From positions 124,001 to 188,000 of the forward strand of contig NZ_JALJFG010000007.1 in assembly GCF_023242475.1 (NCBI RefSeq): a DNA stretch of 64,000 bases, given 5' to 3'. Of the stretch, positions 44,376-53,721 are shown piece after piece. The position numbers and the translations under genes are program-made. The notes beneath the pieces are model-generated. The model was given only the letters and a program-made list of their open reading frames with translations, was not told where the DNA came from and did not search any database. Origin of the DNA: Pseudomonas sp. MWU15-20650. Lineage in GTDB: Bacteria; Pseudomonadota; Gammaproteobacteria; Pseudomonadales; Pseudomonadaceae. Numbering within the stretch: position 1 is the stretch's first letter; every line of letters starts with the position of its first letter.

Positions 44376-46370
44376 ATGCCCCCACTGCGCTCCATCCAAG
44401 CTCGCTACACCCTGTTTCTGCTGCTGTTCGTCCTCGTGCTCTTTGTATTGACCGTCGTCGGAATCGGCCAACTGGTCGCGCCCAAGCTGCAACACACCGA
44501 AGAACAGGTGGTGCTCAACCGCGTGGCCGAAGTGGCCGAACAGATCCAGGGCGAGCTCAACAAGGTTCAAGCCCAGCAACGCAGCATCACCCAGACCATT
44601 GCCCTGCTCGACAGCGATGCCATCGACAAGGTCCTGCCTGGCCTGGTGGACCAGTATGGTGAGTTGAAAGTGTTCGGCGGCGGTATCTGGCCGTTGCCCA
44701 ACCAGCGCACCCCGGGCCGCAACAAGCACAGCACCTTCTGGCACCGTGATGCGTCGGGCAAGCTGGCGGTGAACACCTTCTGGAACAGCGATGCCGCGCC
44801 CAACTATTACGACCAGAGCTGGTACAAGGGTGGCCTCGCCTCGCCGCGCGGCCAGTGCGCCTGGGCAGCCGCCTATAAAGACGATGCCAGCCAGGAGCCG
44901 CGCACCAACTGCGCCATGGCCATCCAGCGTGACGGTGCGGCCTACGGCGTCGCCACCATCGACGTGACCCTGGGTTTCTTCAATGACTTGGTGGCCAATA
45001 AAGAAAAAGACATCGGTGGCCAGATGCTGATCGTCGAGGGTGACGGCAAGATCATCAGCAATAGCACGCGCATCAGCGGCCCGGTGGTGCTGAAAAACAT
45101 CAGCGAACTGGCCGGCACCTCGGCGTTCGCCGCGCAAGTCAGTGCCGCCCTCGCCCACCGCGACCAAGGGTTGCAGCGCAGTGAGTTCGACAATCAGGGC
45201 GTGGCCAGCACCTTCTACATGCGCCCCATCGAGGGCACGCCCTGGTTCCTCGCCACCGCCCTGCCCACGTCATTGATCACGGCCCAGCGCAACGATGTGC
45301 TGGGCAGCCTGGCCTTGGTGCAAATCCCCATGGTGTTGCTGCTGGTGCTGCTGGCGGTCTATGCGATCCGCCAACTGGTGCAGCGCATGACGACGCTGAA
45401 GAGCAATATCGATGCGTTGTCTGCCGGCGATGCCGACCTGACGCGGCGCATCACCATCCGCGCCGAGGACGAACTGGGTGCCATCGGCCATTCGGTGAAC
45501 CGCTTTATCATCTACCTGCAGAACATGATTGGCGAAGTGACACAGGCCACGGGCGCCATGTCGTCCGGGCTCGAACAGCTGCAGCACACCTCGGCCCATA
45601 CCAACCAGATCCTGGTACGGCATGCCTCGGAAACCGATCAAACGGTCACGGCGATCACCGAAATGAGTTCCACCGCCGACACCGTCGCGCAAAACGCCGC
45701 AGAAACCGCCTCGTTCACCCAGCGCGCCAACGAGCACGCCGACCGTTCCCGTGTGGTGGTGGGTGAAGCGTCCAACAGCGTCAGCGCCTTGATCGGTGAA
45801 GTGGCCAGCGCTACCCACACCGTCGAAAACATGCGCCAGGACGCTGCGCGCATCACCGAAACCCTCGGGGTGATCGGCGCCATTGCCGGCCAGACCAACC
45901 TGTTGGCACTCAACGCCGCGATTGAAGCCGCGCGTGCCGGCGAGCAAGGCCGTGGTTTCGCCGTAGTGGCCGACGAGGTGCGGGCCCTGGCCGCGCGCAC
46001 CCAGGCCAGCACCTCGCAAATCAACGAGATGTTGGCGCGCTTGACCACCGGGGTGAGTTCGTCGGTGGCGGCCATGGAAAACACCCAGGCCAGTTGCCAA
46101 TCGGCGGCGGATGCCACGGCACGGGTCAATACCGGCCTGGACGAAATGGCCGGTTCGGTCAGCCATATCAACAACCTCAGCACTCAGATCGCCACCGCCG
46201 CCGAACAACAAAGCGCGGTGACCGAAGAGATCAACCGCAGCATGGTGCAGATCCGACATATGGTCGAAGAGCTGGTGCAAAGCGGCCATGCCACTGAAAC
46301 CAATACCCAGAGCCTGTTGGAGGCCAATGGTCGGGTAATTAGCTTGATGGGGCGCTTTAAAGTTCGTTGA
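44376..46370 (+). CDS. Methyl-accepting chemotaxis protein with periplasmic Cache domain
   Basis: This 664-residue chemoreceptor has a first transmembrane helix (residues 10-32), a Cache-type periplasmic sensor (about 35-325; [18 protein letters not shown] and a pair of cysteines in [12 protein letters not shown]...TNCAMA), and a second helix (about 330-352). A HAMP segment and the cytoplasmic signalling domain follow, with hairpin tip [21 protein letters not shown]. Such receptors bind small ligands in the periplasm and signal through CheA/CheW. AAGGA precedes the ATG; 43 further open codons upstream are not used. The ligand cannot be read from the sequence. A hairpin follows at 46383-46407. 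Confidence 0.92.
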   Translation: MPPLRSIQARYTLFLLLFVLVLFVLTVVGIGQLVAPKLQHTEEQVVLNRVAEVAEQIQGELNKVQAQQRSITQTIALLDSDAIDKVLPGLVDQYGELKVFGGGIWPLPNQRTPGRNKHSTFWHRDASGKLAVNTFWNSDAAPNYYDQSWYKGGLASPRGQCAWAAAYKDDASQEPRTNCAMAIQRDGAAYGVATIDVTLGFFNDLVANKEKDIGGQMLIVEGDGKIISNSTRISGPVVLKNISELAGTSAFAAQVSAALAHRDQGLQRSEFDNQGVASTFYMRPIEGTPWFLATALPTSLITAQRNDVLGSLALVQIPMVLLLVLLAVYAIRQLVQRMTTLKSNIDALSAGDADLTRRITIRAEDELGAIGHSVNRFIIYLQNMIGEVTQATGAMSSGLEQLQHTSAHTNQILVRHASETDQTVTAITEMSSTADTVAQNAAETASFTQRANEHADRSRVVVGEASNSVSALIGEVASATHTVENMRQDAARITETLGVIGAIAGQTNLLALNAAIEAARAGEQGRGFAVVADEVRALAARTQASTSQINEMLARLTTGVSSSVAAMENTQASCQSAADATARVNTGLDEMAGSVSHINNLSTQIATAAEQQSAVTEEINRSMVQIRHMVEELVQSGHATETNTQSLLEANGRVISLMGRFKVR

Positions 46371-46382
46371 TCACGGCTTGCA

Positions 46383-46407
46383 GACTCCCGTGCAAAGCGC
46401 GGGAGTC
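46383..46407. terminator. Hairpin after the chemoreceptor gene
   Basis: GACTCCCG pairs with CGGGAGTC around a nine-base loop, 12 bases past the stop. The T-run is poor. Confidence 0.45.
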
Positions 46408-46459
46408 GGACTACTCTGACAACTCCTAGCGTAAATTCCCGCCACACAGGAGGTGTGTC

Positions 46460-46918
46460 ATGCACGCTATTGATCGTTCGGTTCGCGTGGAGCAGATCAG
46501 TCAGGATTGTTTCATCCAAGCCCCTATCGAGACCGTTTACGACTACGTGACCCAGCCCGACCGCTGGCACGAATGGCACCCCTCCTCCCTCAGCGCCGAC
46601 ACCGGTACCCGCGGTTCACTGCCGGTGGGCAGTCGTTTTACCGAGGTCATCGACCTGTTGGGCGTGCGCATACCCCTGGCTTATCGCGTGCAAATTGCCC
46701 GCCGCCCGGGTGAGTTCAAGACCGTGTTCACGTCCCTGGCCGTAGACGGTTCCATTCATTACCTCTTGCAGGCCCAGCGCGATGGGACGCTGTTCAAGCG
46801 CGTGCTGACCTACGAAACCGAACTGCAACTCGCCACCTTGCATCAGCGCATGATCGACTTGTCGACCCTGGCCCTGGACCAGCTCAAACATCGGTTGGAA
46901 AGCGCCGCCTTCGTATAA
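46460..46918 (+). CDS. SRPBCC-family (polyketide-cyclase-like) protein
   Basis: This 152-residue soluble protein of the START/SRPBCC fold has the typical opening (FIQAPIETVYDYVTQPDRWHEWHP) and a C-terminal helix that would close over a ligand cavity. Family members bind hydrophobic small molecules or act as cyclases. AGGAGG lies seven bases before the ATG. It stands alone between the chemoreceptor and DUF411 genes. No specific ligand can be proposed. Confidence 0.82.
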   Translation: MHAIDRSVRVEQISQDCFIQAPIETVYDYVTQPDRWHEWHPSSLSADTGTRGSLPVGSRFTEVIDLLGVRIPLAYRVQIARRPGEFKTVFTSLAVDGSIHYLLQAQRDGTLFKRVLTYETELQLATLHQRMIDLSTLALDQLKHRLESAAFV

Positions 46919-47000
46919 TTTAGAAACATTACCGCTGCGTACCGCTGGAAAAAGCAGGGAGAATGCCCGGCCTATCGCCCCGCATTCAGTGAGACCACCG

Positions 47001-47447
47001 ATGAAAACCCCATTGCGACTGGCCCTGCTCTCGGTCCTGTTCACCACCACCCTGGCCCAGGCCGCCGAGCTGATCCCCATCGACGTACACCGCGACGCCA
47101 ACTGCGGCTGCTGCAAACAATGGATCAGCCACCTGCAAAGCAATGGCTTGAAGGTCAACGACCACGTTGAAGCCGACATGGGCGCGGTCAAACAACGCCT
47201 GGGCGTGGCTCCACGCCTCGGCTCGTGCCATACCGCGGTAATCGACGGCAAGTTCGTCGAAGGCCATGTACCCGCAGAGCAGGTCCTGGCCTTGCGCCAG
47301 CGCGCCGACCTGCGGGGAATCGCAGCACCGGGTATGCCCTTGGGCTCGCCAGGCATGGAGGTGCAAGGACGCAGCGAGGCGTATCAAGTCATCGGCCTGA
47401 CTCGGGATGGCGACGACGTGGTAGTCGCTGACTACCCGGCACACTGA
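47001..47447 (+). CDS. DUF411 periplasmic metal-binding protein
   Basis: This 148-residue protein has a signal peptide (LALLSVLFTTTLAQAAE) and the DUF411 core: DANCGCCKQW (Cys35, Cys37, Cys38) with later SCHTAVIDGKFVEGHVP. DUF411 proteins are associated with copper handling. The start is the ATG giving MKTPLRL; a GTG four codons earlier is less likely. It is followed after three bases by a YqaA-like membrane gene, so the two are probably co-transcribed. Confidence 0.85.
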   Translation: MKTPLRLALLSVLFTTTLAQAAELIPIDVHRDANCGCCKQWISHLQSNGLKVNDHVEADMGAVKQRLGVAPRLGSCHTAVIDGKFVEGHVPAEQVLALRQRADLRGIAAPGMPLGSPGMEVQGRSEAYQVIGLTRDGDDVVVADYPAH

Positions 47448-47450
47448 CCG

Positions 47451-47894
47451 ATGTTAATGGGTTACCTGGGGCTCTTCGTCGCAGCGTTTGGCGCGGCGAC
47501 GTTACTGCCTTTGCAATCGGAAGCCGTGCTCGTCGGCCTGCTGCTCAACGGGCATTACAGCCTGTGGCTGCTGTTGGGCATCGCCACGCTGGGCAATGTG
47601 CTGGGTTCGGTGGTCAATTGGCTGTTGGGACGCTGGGTCGATCACTTCAAGACTCGACGCTGGTTTCCGGTCAGCACCCAACAGTTGGACAACGCCCACC
47701 GTCATTACGAACGCTGGGGGCATTGGACGCTGTTGCTCAGTTGGGTGCCGATTATTGGAGACCCGCTGACGTTGGTGGCCGGGGTGATGCGCGAGCCGTT
47801 GTGGCGTTTTCTGCTATTGGTGACCCTGGCCAAAAGCCTGCGTTACGGCGTACTTGCAGCGCTGACCTTGCATTGGGTGTTAATCCCCACTTAA
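47451..47894 (+). CDS. YqaA-type DedA-superfamily membrane protein
   Basis: This 147-residue inner-membrane protein has about four helices. The SNARE-associated/DedA-type pattern is present as LPLQSEAVLVGLLLNG, LGNVLGSVVNWLLGR and GDPLTLVAGVMR. DedA relatives take part in lipid-carrier or phospholipid flipping; YqaA proteins are short members with unknown cargo. It starts three bases after the DUF411 stop. Confidence 0.85.
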   Translation: MLMGYLGLFVAAFGAATLLPLQSEAVLVGLLLNGHYSLWLLLGIATLGNVLGSVVNWLLGRWVDHFKTRRWFPVSTQQLDNAHRHYERWGHWTLLLSWVPIIGDPLTLVAGVMREPLWRFLLLVTLAKSLRYGVLAALTLHWVLIPT

Positions 47895-47939
47895 TCCTCC
47901 CCCAACAGCATCCGGGCATCTCTCTCGGAGCCCAAGCCC

Positions 47940-48941
47940 ATGCCTGCAATCCGTGCCTTGTGCATCGCCAGCCTGCTCATAGCCAATGCGGCCCCCGCGT
48001 TCGCCGCCACCTACGGCCCCGAACTGCAAGGCTTCCAATACCCCTATCCCGTCGAGCACTTCGCCTTCCAATCCCAAGGCAAACCCCTGCAAATGGGTTA
48101 CATGGATGTCGCCGCCAAAGGCAAGCCCAACGGCCGTGCAGTGGTGCTGATGCACGGCAAGAACTTCTGCGGCGCCACCTGGGAAGGTTCGATCAAGGCG
48201 CTGAGTGACGCCGGTTACCGCGTCATCGCCCCGGACCAGATCGGTTTTTGCACCTCCAGCAAACCCGACCATTACCAGTACAGCTTCCAGCAACTGGCGA
48301 CCAACACCCATCAACTGCTGGAAAAGCTCGGCATCCAAAAGGCCACGATCATCGGCCACTCCACCGGCGGCATGCTCGCCACGCGCTATGCATTGATGTA
48401 CCCCCAGCAAACCGAACAGCTTGGTTTGGTGAACCCCATCGGCCTGGAAGACTGGAAAGCCCTCGGCGTGCCTTACCAGAGCGTCGACCAGTGGTATCAG
48501 CGCGAGCTGAAACTGAGCGCCGATGGTGTACGCAACTATGAGCGCAGCACCTATTACGTCGGGCGCTGGAAGCCTGAATACGAGCGCTGGGTGCAGATGC
48601 TCGCCGGCCTGAACCAAGGCCCGGGGCATCTGCAGGTCGCCTGGAACTCGGCGTTGATTTACGACATGATCTTCACCCAGCCCGTGTACTACGAATTCAA
48701 GGACCTGCAGGTGCCCACCCTGCTGCTGATCGGCACCAGCGACACCACCGCCATCGGCAAAGACGTGGCGCCGGCGGCGGTCAAGGCCAAAATCGGTCAT
48801 TACGAGGTACTGGGCAAGCAGGTGGCCAAGCTGATTCCCCATGCCACCTTGGTGGAATTCCCTGGATTGGGGCATGCACCCCAGATGGAAAAGCCGGAAC
48901 AGTTTCATAAAGCGCTGTTACAGGGCTTGAACGCCCTTTAA
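47940..48941 (+). CDS. Secreted alpha/beta-hydrolase
   Basis: This 333-residue protein has a signal peptide (LCIASLLIANAAPAFA, cut before ATYGPE) and an alpha/beta-hydrolase fold. It has an oxyanion HGKNFCG motif, nucleophile Ser141 in IIGHSTGGM, and a late LLIGTSDTTA acid region with His in PGLGHAPQ. It should be a periplasmic esterase or amidase; substrate unknown. The gene lies 26 bases before the hydroxyacid dehydrogenase gene and may share its transcript. Confidence 0.87.
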   Translation: MPAIRALCIASLLIANAAPAFAATYGPELQGFQYPYPVEHFAFQSQGKPLQMGYMDVAAKGKPNGRAVVLMHGKNFCGATWEGSIKALSDAGYRVIAPDQIGFCTSSKPDHYQYSFQQLATNTHQLLEKLGIQKATIIGHSTGGMLATRYALMYPQQTEQLGLVNPIGLEDWKALGVPYQSVDQWYQRELKLSADGVRNYERSTYYVGRWKPEYERWVQMLAGLNQGPGHLQVAWNSALIYDMIFTQPVYYEFKDLQVPTLLLIGTSDTTAIGKDVAPAAVKAKIGHYEVLGKQVAKLIPHATLVEFPGLGHAPQMEKPEQFHKALLQGLNAL

Positions 48942-48967
48942 TCCAACCTTTTTCGAGGCACGCGGGC

Positions 48968-49921
48968 ATGTCGGTACAGATCGCAGTGATGGATGATTGG
49001 CAGGATGTGGCCAGTGGTGCAGTGGACTGGTCGGTGCTGGATGGCGTGGGCCAGGTGCATTTTCTCCACGACTACCCAGCTGATACCGCCACGATGATTG
49101 AGCGTTTAAAGACGTTCGACATCATTTGCGTCATGCGCGAACGCTCCACCTTCGATAAGGCCCTGCTGCAAGGGCTGCCCAAACTCAAATTGCTGGTGAC
49201 CGGCGGCATGCGCAATGCCGCCATCGACGTTCCCGCAGCCAAGGCCCTGGGCATCCAGGTGTGTGGCACCGACAGCTATAAACACGCCGCACCGGAGCTG
49301 ACCTGGGCCTTGATCATGGCCTCTACGCGCAATCTGCTCGCCGAAGCCAACTCACTGCGTGCGGGCGGATGGCAGGTCGGCCTGGGCGGCGATCTGCATG
49401 GCAAGACGTTGGGCATCCTGGGGCTGGGCAGCATTGGCCAGAAAGTCGCCAGGTTCGCCCAGGTGTTCGGCATGCGGGTGATTGCCTGGAGTGAAAACCT
49501 CACGCCCGAGCGCGCGGCTGAATCGGGGGCGACCTGGGTCAGCAAGCGCGAGCTGTTTGAGCAGGCGGATATTCTAACCATCCACCTGGTACTCAGCGAG
49601 CGCAGCCGTGGCCTGGTGGATGCGCAAGCGTTGGGCTGGATGAAACCCACCGCGCGGCTGGTAAACACTGCACGCGGGCCGATTGTGGATGAGCAGGCGC
49701 TGGTGCAAGCATTGCGCAGCGGTCGGCTGGCCGGGGCGGCGCTGGATGTGTATGCCCAGGAACCGCTGCCGGCCGACCATCCGTTTCGCAGCTTGCCCAA
49801 TGTGCTGGCTACGCCACACGTGGGGTACGTGAGTGAGCAGAACTACCGGCAGTTCTATCAGCAGATGATCGAAGATATCCATGCCTGGGCCAATGGTGTG
49901 CCCATTCGCGGGCTCACCTGA
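48968..49921 (+). CDS. D-2-hydroxyacid dehydrogenase family protein
   Basis: This 317-residue NAD-dependent enzyme has the Rossmann motif GILGLGSIGQKVARFAQ, followed by the substrate/catalytic arginine region (LVNTARGPIVDE), a Glu in AQEPLPADHP and the His in TPHVGYV. Members reduce 2-keto acids to D-2-hydroxy acids or the reverse (glyoxylate, hydroxypyruvate, phosphoglycerate). The exact substrate is not readable. It ends at a short stem with a T-run. Confidence 0.87.
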   Translation: MSVQIAVMDDWQDVASGAVDWSVLDGVGQVHFLHDYPADTATMIERLKTFDIICVMRERSTFDKALLQGLPKLKLLVTGGMRNAAIDVPAAKALGIQVCGTDSYKHAAPELTWALIMASTRNLLAEANSLRAGGWQVGLGGDLHGKTLGILGLGSIGQKVARFAQVFGMRVIAWSENLTPERAAESGATWVSKRELFEQADILTIHLVLSERSRGLVDAQALGWMKPTARLVNTARGPIVDEQALVQALRSGRLAGAALDVYAQEPLPADHPFRSLPNVLATPHVGYVSEQNYRQFYQQMIEDIHAWANGVPIRGLT

Positions 49922-49943
49922 CGCACCACTCCAGTGCGTTTTT
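49921..49943 (+). terminator. Terminator of the hydroxyacid dehydrogenase gene
   Basis: ACGCAC pairs with GTGCGT around a seven-base loop and runs into TTTTTC. The stem is short but well placed, starting at the stop codon. Confidence 0.6.
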
Positions 49944-49957
49944 CACCCTGTATTTAT

Positions 49958-50055
49958 GTAGGAGCGAGCTTGCTCGCGAAAAACGCCAACGATAACGCGG
50001 CCATTCTGGTTTTACGCGGCGCCCTTTGTTTTTTCACGAGCAAGCTCGCGCCTAC
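49958..50055. repeat. REPIN: two inverted REP elements
   Basis: GTAGGAGCGAGCTTGCTCGC on the left is mirrored by GAGCAAGCTCGCGCCTAC on the right with about 60 bases between. This is the paired-REP structure mobilised by REP-associated transposases in Pseudomonas. No such transposase gene is in this window. Confidence 0.85.
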
Positions 50056-50134
50056 CGAGGCAGGGCGGCATATCGTTAAAATTTTTTTGTCCTACAAAAT
50101 TCCCACATAAACCCTGCAGGCGCTGGGATCTGTC

Positions 50135-50141
50135 CTAGACT
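50135..50141 (+). promoter_or_regulatory. Candidate RpoS-type -10 element for the glycogen/trehalose operon
   Basis: CTAGACT, preceded by TGTC, resembles the extended -10 used by stationary-phase sigma RpoS (CTATACT). It lies about 260 bases before glgA. Glycogen and trehalose genes are often RpoS-dependent. The rest of 50056-50400 contains no gene I accept; a 77-codon frame beginning right after this element lacks a ribosome site. Confidence 0.35.
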
Positions 50142-50400
50142 CATGACCGATGGGTCCGTTCCAAAACAAAAACCCCGCAAAAAATCTAAACTTTCGAAAC
50201 CTGCCGCTGGTCAAGTTTCAGGTAAGGGCGAGCACGCGCGCTTCAGGCCGAATGCCCGTCCATCCAATCTTTTTAAGCTCACCGTGCAACTGGCATACGC
50301 CTTGCCAGCTTGTATAGCGCTTGTGTGCCTGGCCGCAGGATGCGGCCAATCGGAGCTTATGGCAGCGGGCCATTAGCCAACCAACAGATGGGAGTGCATT

Positions 50401-51957
50401 ATGATCAGTGCCGCAGTAGATACTCAGGGAGCGCGTTTCAGTCAGCCGGCAGGGGGACCTACATCGTTGGCCGACCTGCCCAACACTGTGCGGCCGATCG
50501 TGAGCCAGAATCCCAATCGAAAGAAAGTCCTGTTTGTCACCTCCGAGTTCGCCGACCTGGTGAAGACCGGCGGCCTGGGCGACGTGTCTGCCGCCCTGCC
50601 CCGCGCGATGGCTCATCTGCACGATGTGCGTGTGCTGATCCCGGGTTACCCGCAAGTAATGGAAAGCGATAACCCGATTCATATCGTCGGTGAGCTGGGT
50701 GGCCACGCCGCGCTGCCGCCGTGCAAGATCGGGCGCATGGACCTCAAGGACGGCCTGGTCATCTACGTGCTGATCTGCCCGGAACTGTACGAGCGCGAAG
50801 GCACGCCCTACGGCGCCAACAACGGTCGCGACTGGCCGGACAACCACATTCGCTTCGCCCGCCTGGGCCTGGCCGCCGCCGACATGGCGGCCAACCTTGC
50901 GCAAATCCACTGGTGCCCCGACCTGGTGCACGCCCATGACTGGCCAGCCGGCCTGGCCCCGGCGTATATGCACTGGCGTGGTTCACGCACGCCGACCCTG
51001 TTCACCATACATAACCTGGCCTACCAAGGTGTGGTGAGCCTGGCGTCCACCCCGGAACTGGGGATTCCGCCCCATGCCCTGCAACAGGAGGGCATGGAGT
51101 TCTACGGCAAGATGTCGTTTCTCAAGGCCGGCATGGCTTATTCCAGCCATATCACCACCGTCAGCGCGACGTATGCCCAGGAAATCACCACCCCGGAGTT
51201 CGGTTGTGGCCTGGATGGTTTCCTCGCCAGCAAGACCCAGCAAGGTCTGCTCAGCGGCATTCCCAACGGTATCGACGAAAGCTGGGAAACCTCCACCGAC
51301 ACCCACCTGACCCACAACTTCAATATCGGTGACTGGGAAGGCAAGGCCGTCAACGCCGCGCATGTGCGCGAGCTGTTTGGCCTGCACGATTCCACTGGCC
51401 CGCTGTTCGCCGTGGTTTCGCGCCTGGTCTACCAGAAGGGCCTGGACCTGACCGAAGCGGTGGCCGGGTTTATCGTCGAGAACGGTGGCCAGATCGCGAT
51501 CATCGGCCGCGGTGAACCGGAAGAAGAACACGCCATGCGCGAACTGGCACTGCGCTTTCCTGGCCAGGTCGGGGTCCGCATTGGTTTCAACGAGACCGAT
51601 GCCCGCCGTATGTTTGCCGGCAGTGATTTCCTGCTGATGCCTTCACGCTATGAGCCCTGCGGCCTGAGCCAGATGTACGCCCAGCGCTTTGGTTCGTTGC
51701 CGGTGGCGCGTAACACCGGCGGCCTGGCCGACACCATTGAAGATGGCGTCACCGGTTTCCTGTTCAACGAGTCCAGCGTGCAGAGCTACCAGGAAGCCCT
51801 GAGCCGTGCGTTCAAGGTGTTCGGCTTCCCACGCCTGCTCAACGCCATGCGCAGCCGCGCCATGACCCAGCCTTTCAACTGGTGCCAGGCGGTGGAACCC
51901 TACGCCGAACTGTATGAGCAGCTGGTGGCTAAAGCACTGGGGAAATCGACCAAGTAA
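50401..51957 (+). CDS. glgA: Glycogen synthase
   Basis: This 518-residue GT5 enzyme extends alpha-1,4-glucan from ADP-glucose. It has KTGGLGDVSAALPRA (Lys55, ADP-glucose contact) at the start of the N-lobe and SRYEPCGLSQMYAQRFG with the catalytic Glu in the C-lobe. About 40 residues precede the KKVLFVTSEF strand, an N-terminal extension beyond the core fold. It is the first gene of the operon, with treZ starting 18 bases after its stop. Confidence 0.93.
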   Translation: MISAAVDTQGARFSQPAGGPTSLADLPNTVRPIVSQNPNRKKVLFVTSEFADLVKTGGLGDVSAALPRAMAHLHDVRVLIPGYPQVMESDNPIHIVGELGGHAALPPCKIGRMDLKDGLVIYVLICPELYEREGTPYGANNGRDWPDNHIRFARLGLAAADMAANLAQIHWCPDLVHAHDWPAGLAPAYMHWRGSRTPTLFTIHNLAYQGVVSLASTPELGIPPHALQQEGMEFYGKMSFLKAGMAYSSHITTVSATYAQEITTPEFGCGLDGFLASKTQQGLLSGIPNGIDESWETSTDTHLTHNFNIGDWEGKAVNAAHVRELFGLHDSTGPLFAVVSRLVYQKGLDLTEAVAGFIVENGGQIAIIGRGEPEEEHAMRELALRFPGQVGVRIGFNETDARRMFAGSDFLLMPSRYEPCGLSQMYAQRFGSLPVARNTGGLADTIEDGVTGFLFNESSVQSYQEALSRAFKVFGFPRLLNAMRSRAMTQPFNWCQAVEPYAELYEQLVAKALGKSTK

Positions 51958-51975
51958 TCAGGGAGGTCTTCATAG

Positions 51976-53721
51976 ATGCCGTTACGGACTCTGGAAACCT
52001 GGCCCCACGGCGCAATCATGCTGGACGCACAACACACGCGTTTTGCCTTGTGGGCGCCAGATGCGTTTTATGTCAGCGTTGAATTGGAAGACGGCAAATC
52101 CATCGCCATGCTGCCCCAGGCAGAGGGTTGGTTTGAGGTTGAAATAAAGTGCCCGGCGGGCACGCGTTACCGCTACAACATCGACGGCGAACTCGACGTG
52201 CCCGACCCCGCGTCCCGGGCCCAAGCGTCGGATGTGCACGGTTGGAGCATCGTCGTCGACCCGCTCGCTTATGCCTGGCGGCACAATGACTGGCAAGGCC
52301 GCCCGTGGCATGAGGCGGTGATCTACGAACTGCACGTAGGCACACTCGGCGGCTACGCCGCGGTTGAAAAGCAACTGCCGCGCCTGGCCGAACTCGGCGT
52401 GAGCGCGATTGAACTGATGCCGCTGGCGCAATTTCCCGGTGAACGCAATTGGGGTTACGACGGGGTTCTGCCCTACGCGCCTCAAGCCTCCTACGGCCCC
52501 CCGGAACACCTCAAGGCCCTGATCGACAGCGCCCACGAACACGGCCTGGCCGTTATCCTCGATGTGGTCTACAACCACTTCGGTCCCGACGGCAATTACC
52601 TGGGCCGATACGCCAAAGGCTTCTTCCAAGAAGCGGTGCACACGCCCTGGGGCGCAGGCATTGATTTTGATCGCCGTGAGGTGCGCGACTTCTTCCTCGA
52701 CAACGCGCTGATGTGGTTGCTGGAGTACCGCTTCGACGGCTTGCGCCTGGATGCGGTGCACGCCATCGACAATCCCGGGTTCCTGCAGGAACTGGCCCAA
52801 CGGGTTCGCCAGCAGGTGGATAGCGGCCGGCATGTCTGGTTAGTGCTGGAAAACGAGTTCAATCAGGCCGGTTTGCTCAAGCACGGCTTCGATGCCCAAT
52901 GGAACGACGACTTTCATAACGTGCTGCACGTAGTGCTCACCGGCGAAACCGACGCCTATTACCGCGACTTCGCGCAAGACCCCACCGCCAAACTGGCACG
53001 CTGCCTGGGTGAAGGTTTTATCTATCAAGGCCAGACCACGCGCCATGGCCACGAACGCGGCGAACCCAGCGCCGACTTGCCACCCAGTGCCTTCGTGGCG
53101 TTCTTGCAGAACCACGACCAGATCGGCAACCGCGCCCTGGGTGAACGCCTGCATCACCTGTGCTCGCCACAGGCGCTGAAAGCGGCCACCACGTTATTGC
53201 TGATGTCGCCGATGATCCCGTTGATGTTTATGGGCGATGAAGTCAACGCACAAGCCCCCTTTCTGTTTTTCACCGATCACCACGGGGAACTGGCCCAAGC
53301 GGTGCGCGAAGGCCGGCGCGCCGAATTCGCTGACTTCGCGGCCTTCCGTGACCCTGAACGACGCGAACACATTCCCGACCCCAATGCCCTGCCGACCTTC
53401 GAGCAATCAACGCCCCGGCTGACAGAGAACGCGCACACCTCACTCTACCGCCAGTTGCTGAGCCTTCGTCACCAGCATGTCGTGCCGCACTTGCCCGGCA
53501 GCGTCGCCCTGGGCGCGCAGGTGCTGGCAGACGGCGCCGTCAGCGCGCGTTGGCGCCTGGGCAATGGCAGCGTGCTGCAGATCGACCTGAACCTGAGCGC
53601 CACGCCCCTCGAACAGCCGACACCGCAACACCTGCTTTTCCAAACGCCTGCCAGTCCAACTACGCACCTGCCGCCCTTCAGCGCACGCGTTTCCCTAGCC
53701 CCTGTTGGAGAACACTTTTGA
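51976..53721 (+). CDS. treZ: Malto-oligosyltrehalose trehalohydrolase
   Basis: This 581-residue GH13 enzyme releases trehalose from maltooligosyl-trehalose made by TreY. An N-terminal CBM48-like beta domain (about 1-95) precedes the barrel. Catalytic motifs are VVYNHFGPDG, GLRLDAVHAID (Asp nucleophile), WLVLENEFN (Glu) and LQNHDQIGNRA. Pairing with treY two genes downstream supports TreZ over a branching enzyme. Its stop overlaps the TTG start of malQ. Confidence 0.92.
   Translation: MPLRTLETWPHGAIMLDAQHTRFALWAPDAFYVSVELEDGKSIAMLPQAEGWFEVEIKCPAGTRYRYNIDGELDVPDPASRAQASDVHGWSIVVDPLAYAWRHNDWQGRPWHEAVIYELHVGTLGGYAAVEKQLPRLAELGVSAIELMPLAQFPGERNWGYDGVLPYAPQASYGPPEHLKALIDSAHEHGLAVILDVVYNHFGPDGNYLGRYAKGFFQEAVHTPWGAGIDFDRREVRDFFLDNALMWLLEYRFDGLRLDAVHAIDNPGFLQELAQRVRQQVDSGRHVWLVLENEFNQAGLLKHGFDAQWNDDFHNVLHVVLTGETDAYYRDFAQDPTAKLARCLGEGFIYQGQTTRHGHERGEPSADLPPSAFVAFLQNHDQIGNRALGERLHHLCSPQALKAATTLLLMSPMIPLMFMGDEVNAQAPFLFFTDHHGELAQAVREGRRAEFADFAAFRDPERREHIPDPNALPTFEQSTPRLTENAHTSLYRQLLSLRHQHVVPHLPGSVALGAQVLADGAVSARWRLGNGSVLQIDLNLSATPLEQPTPQHLLFQTPASPTTHLPPFSARVSLAPVGEHF

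Noticed and set aside
50143-50376. 77-codon plus-strand frame before glgA
   Set aside because: It begins a few bases after the candidate -10 element, has no ribosome site, and its composition (Lys-rich start, then a random-looking hydrophobic stretch) matches no known leader.
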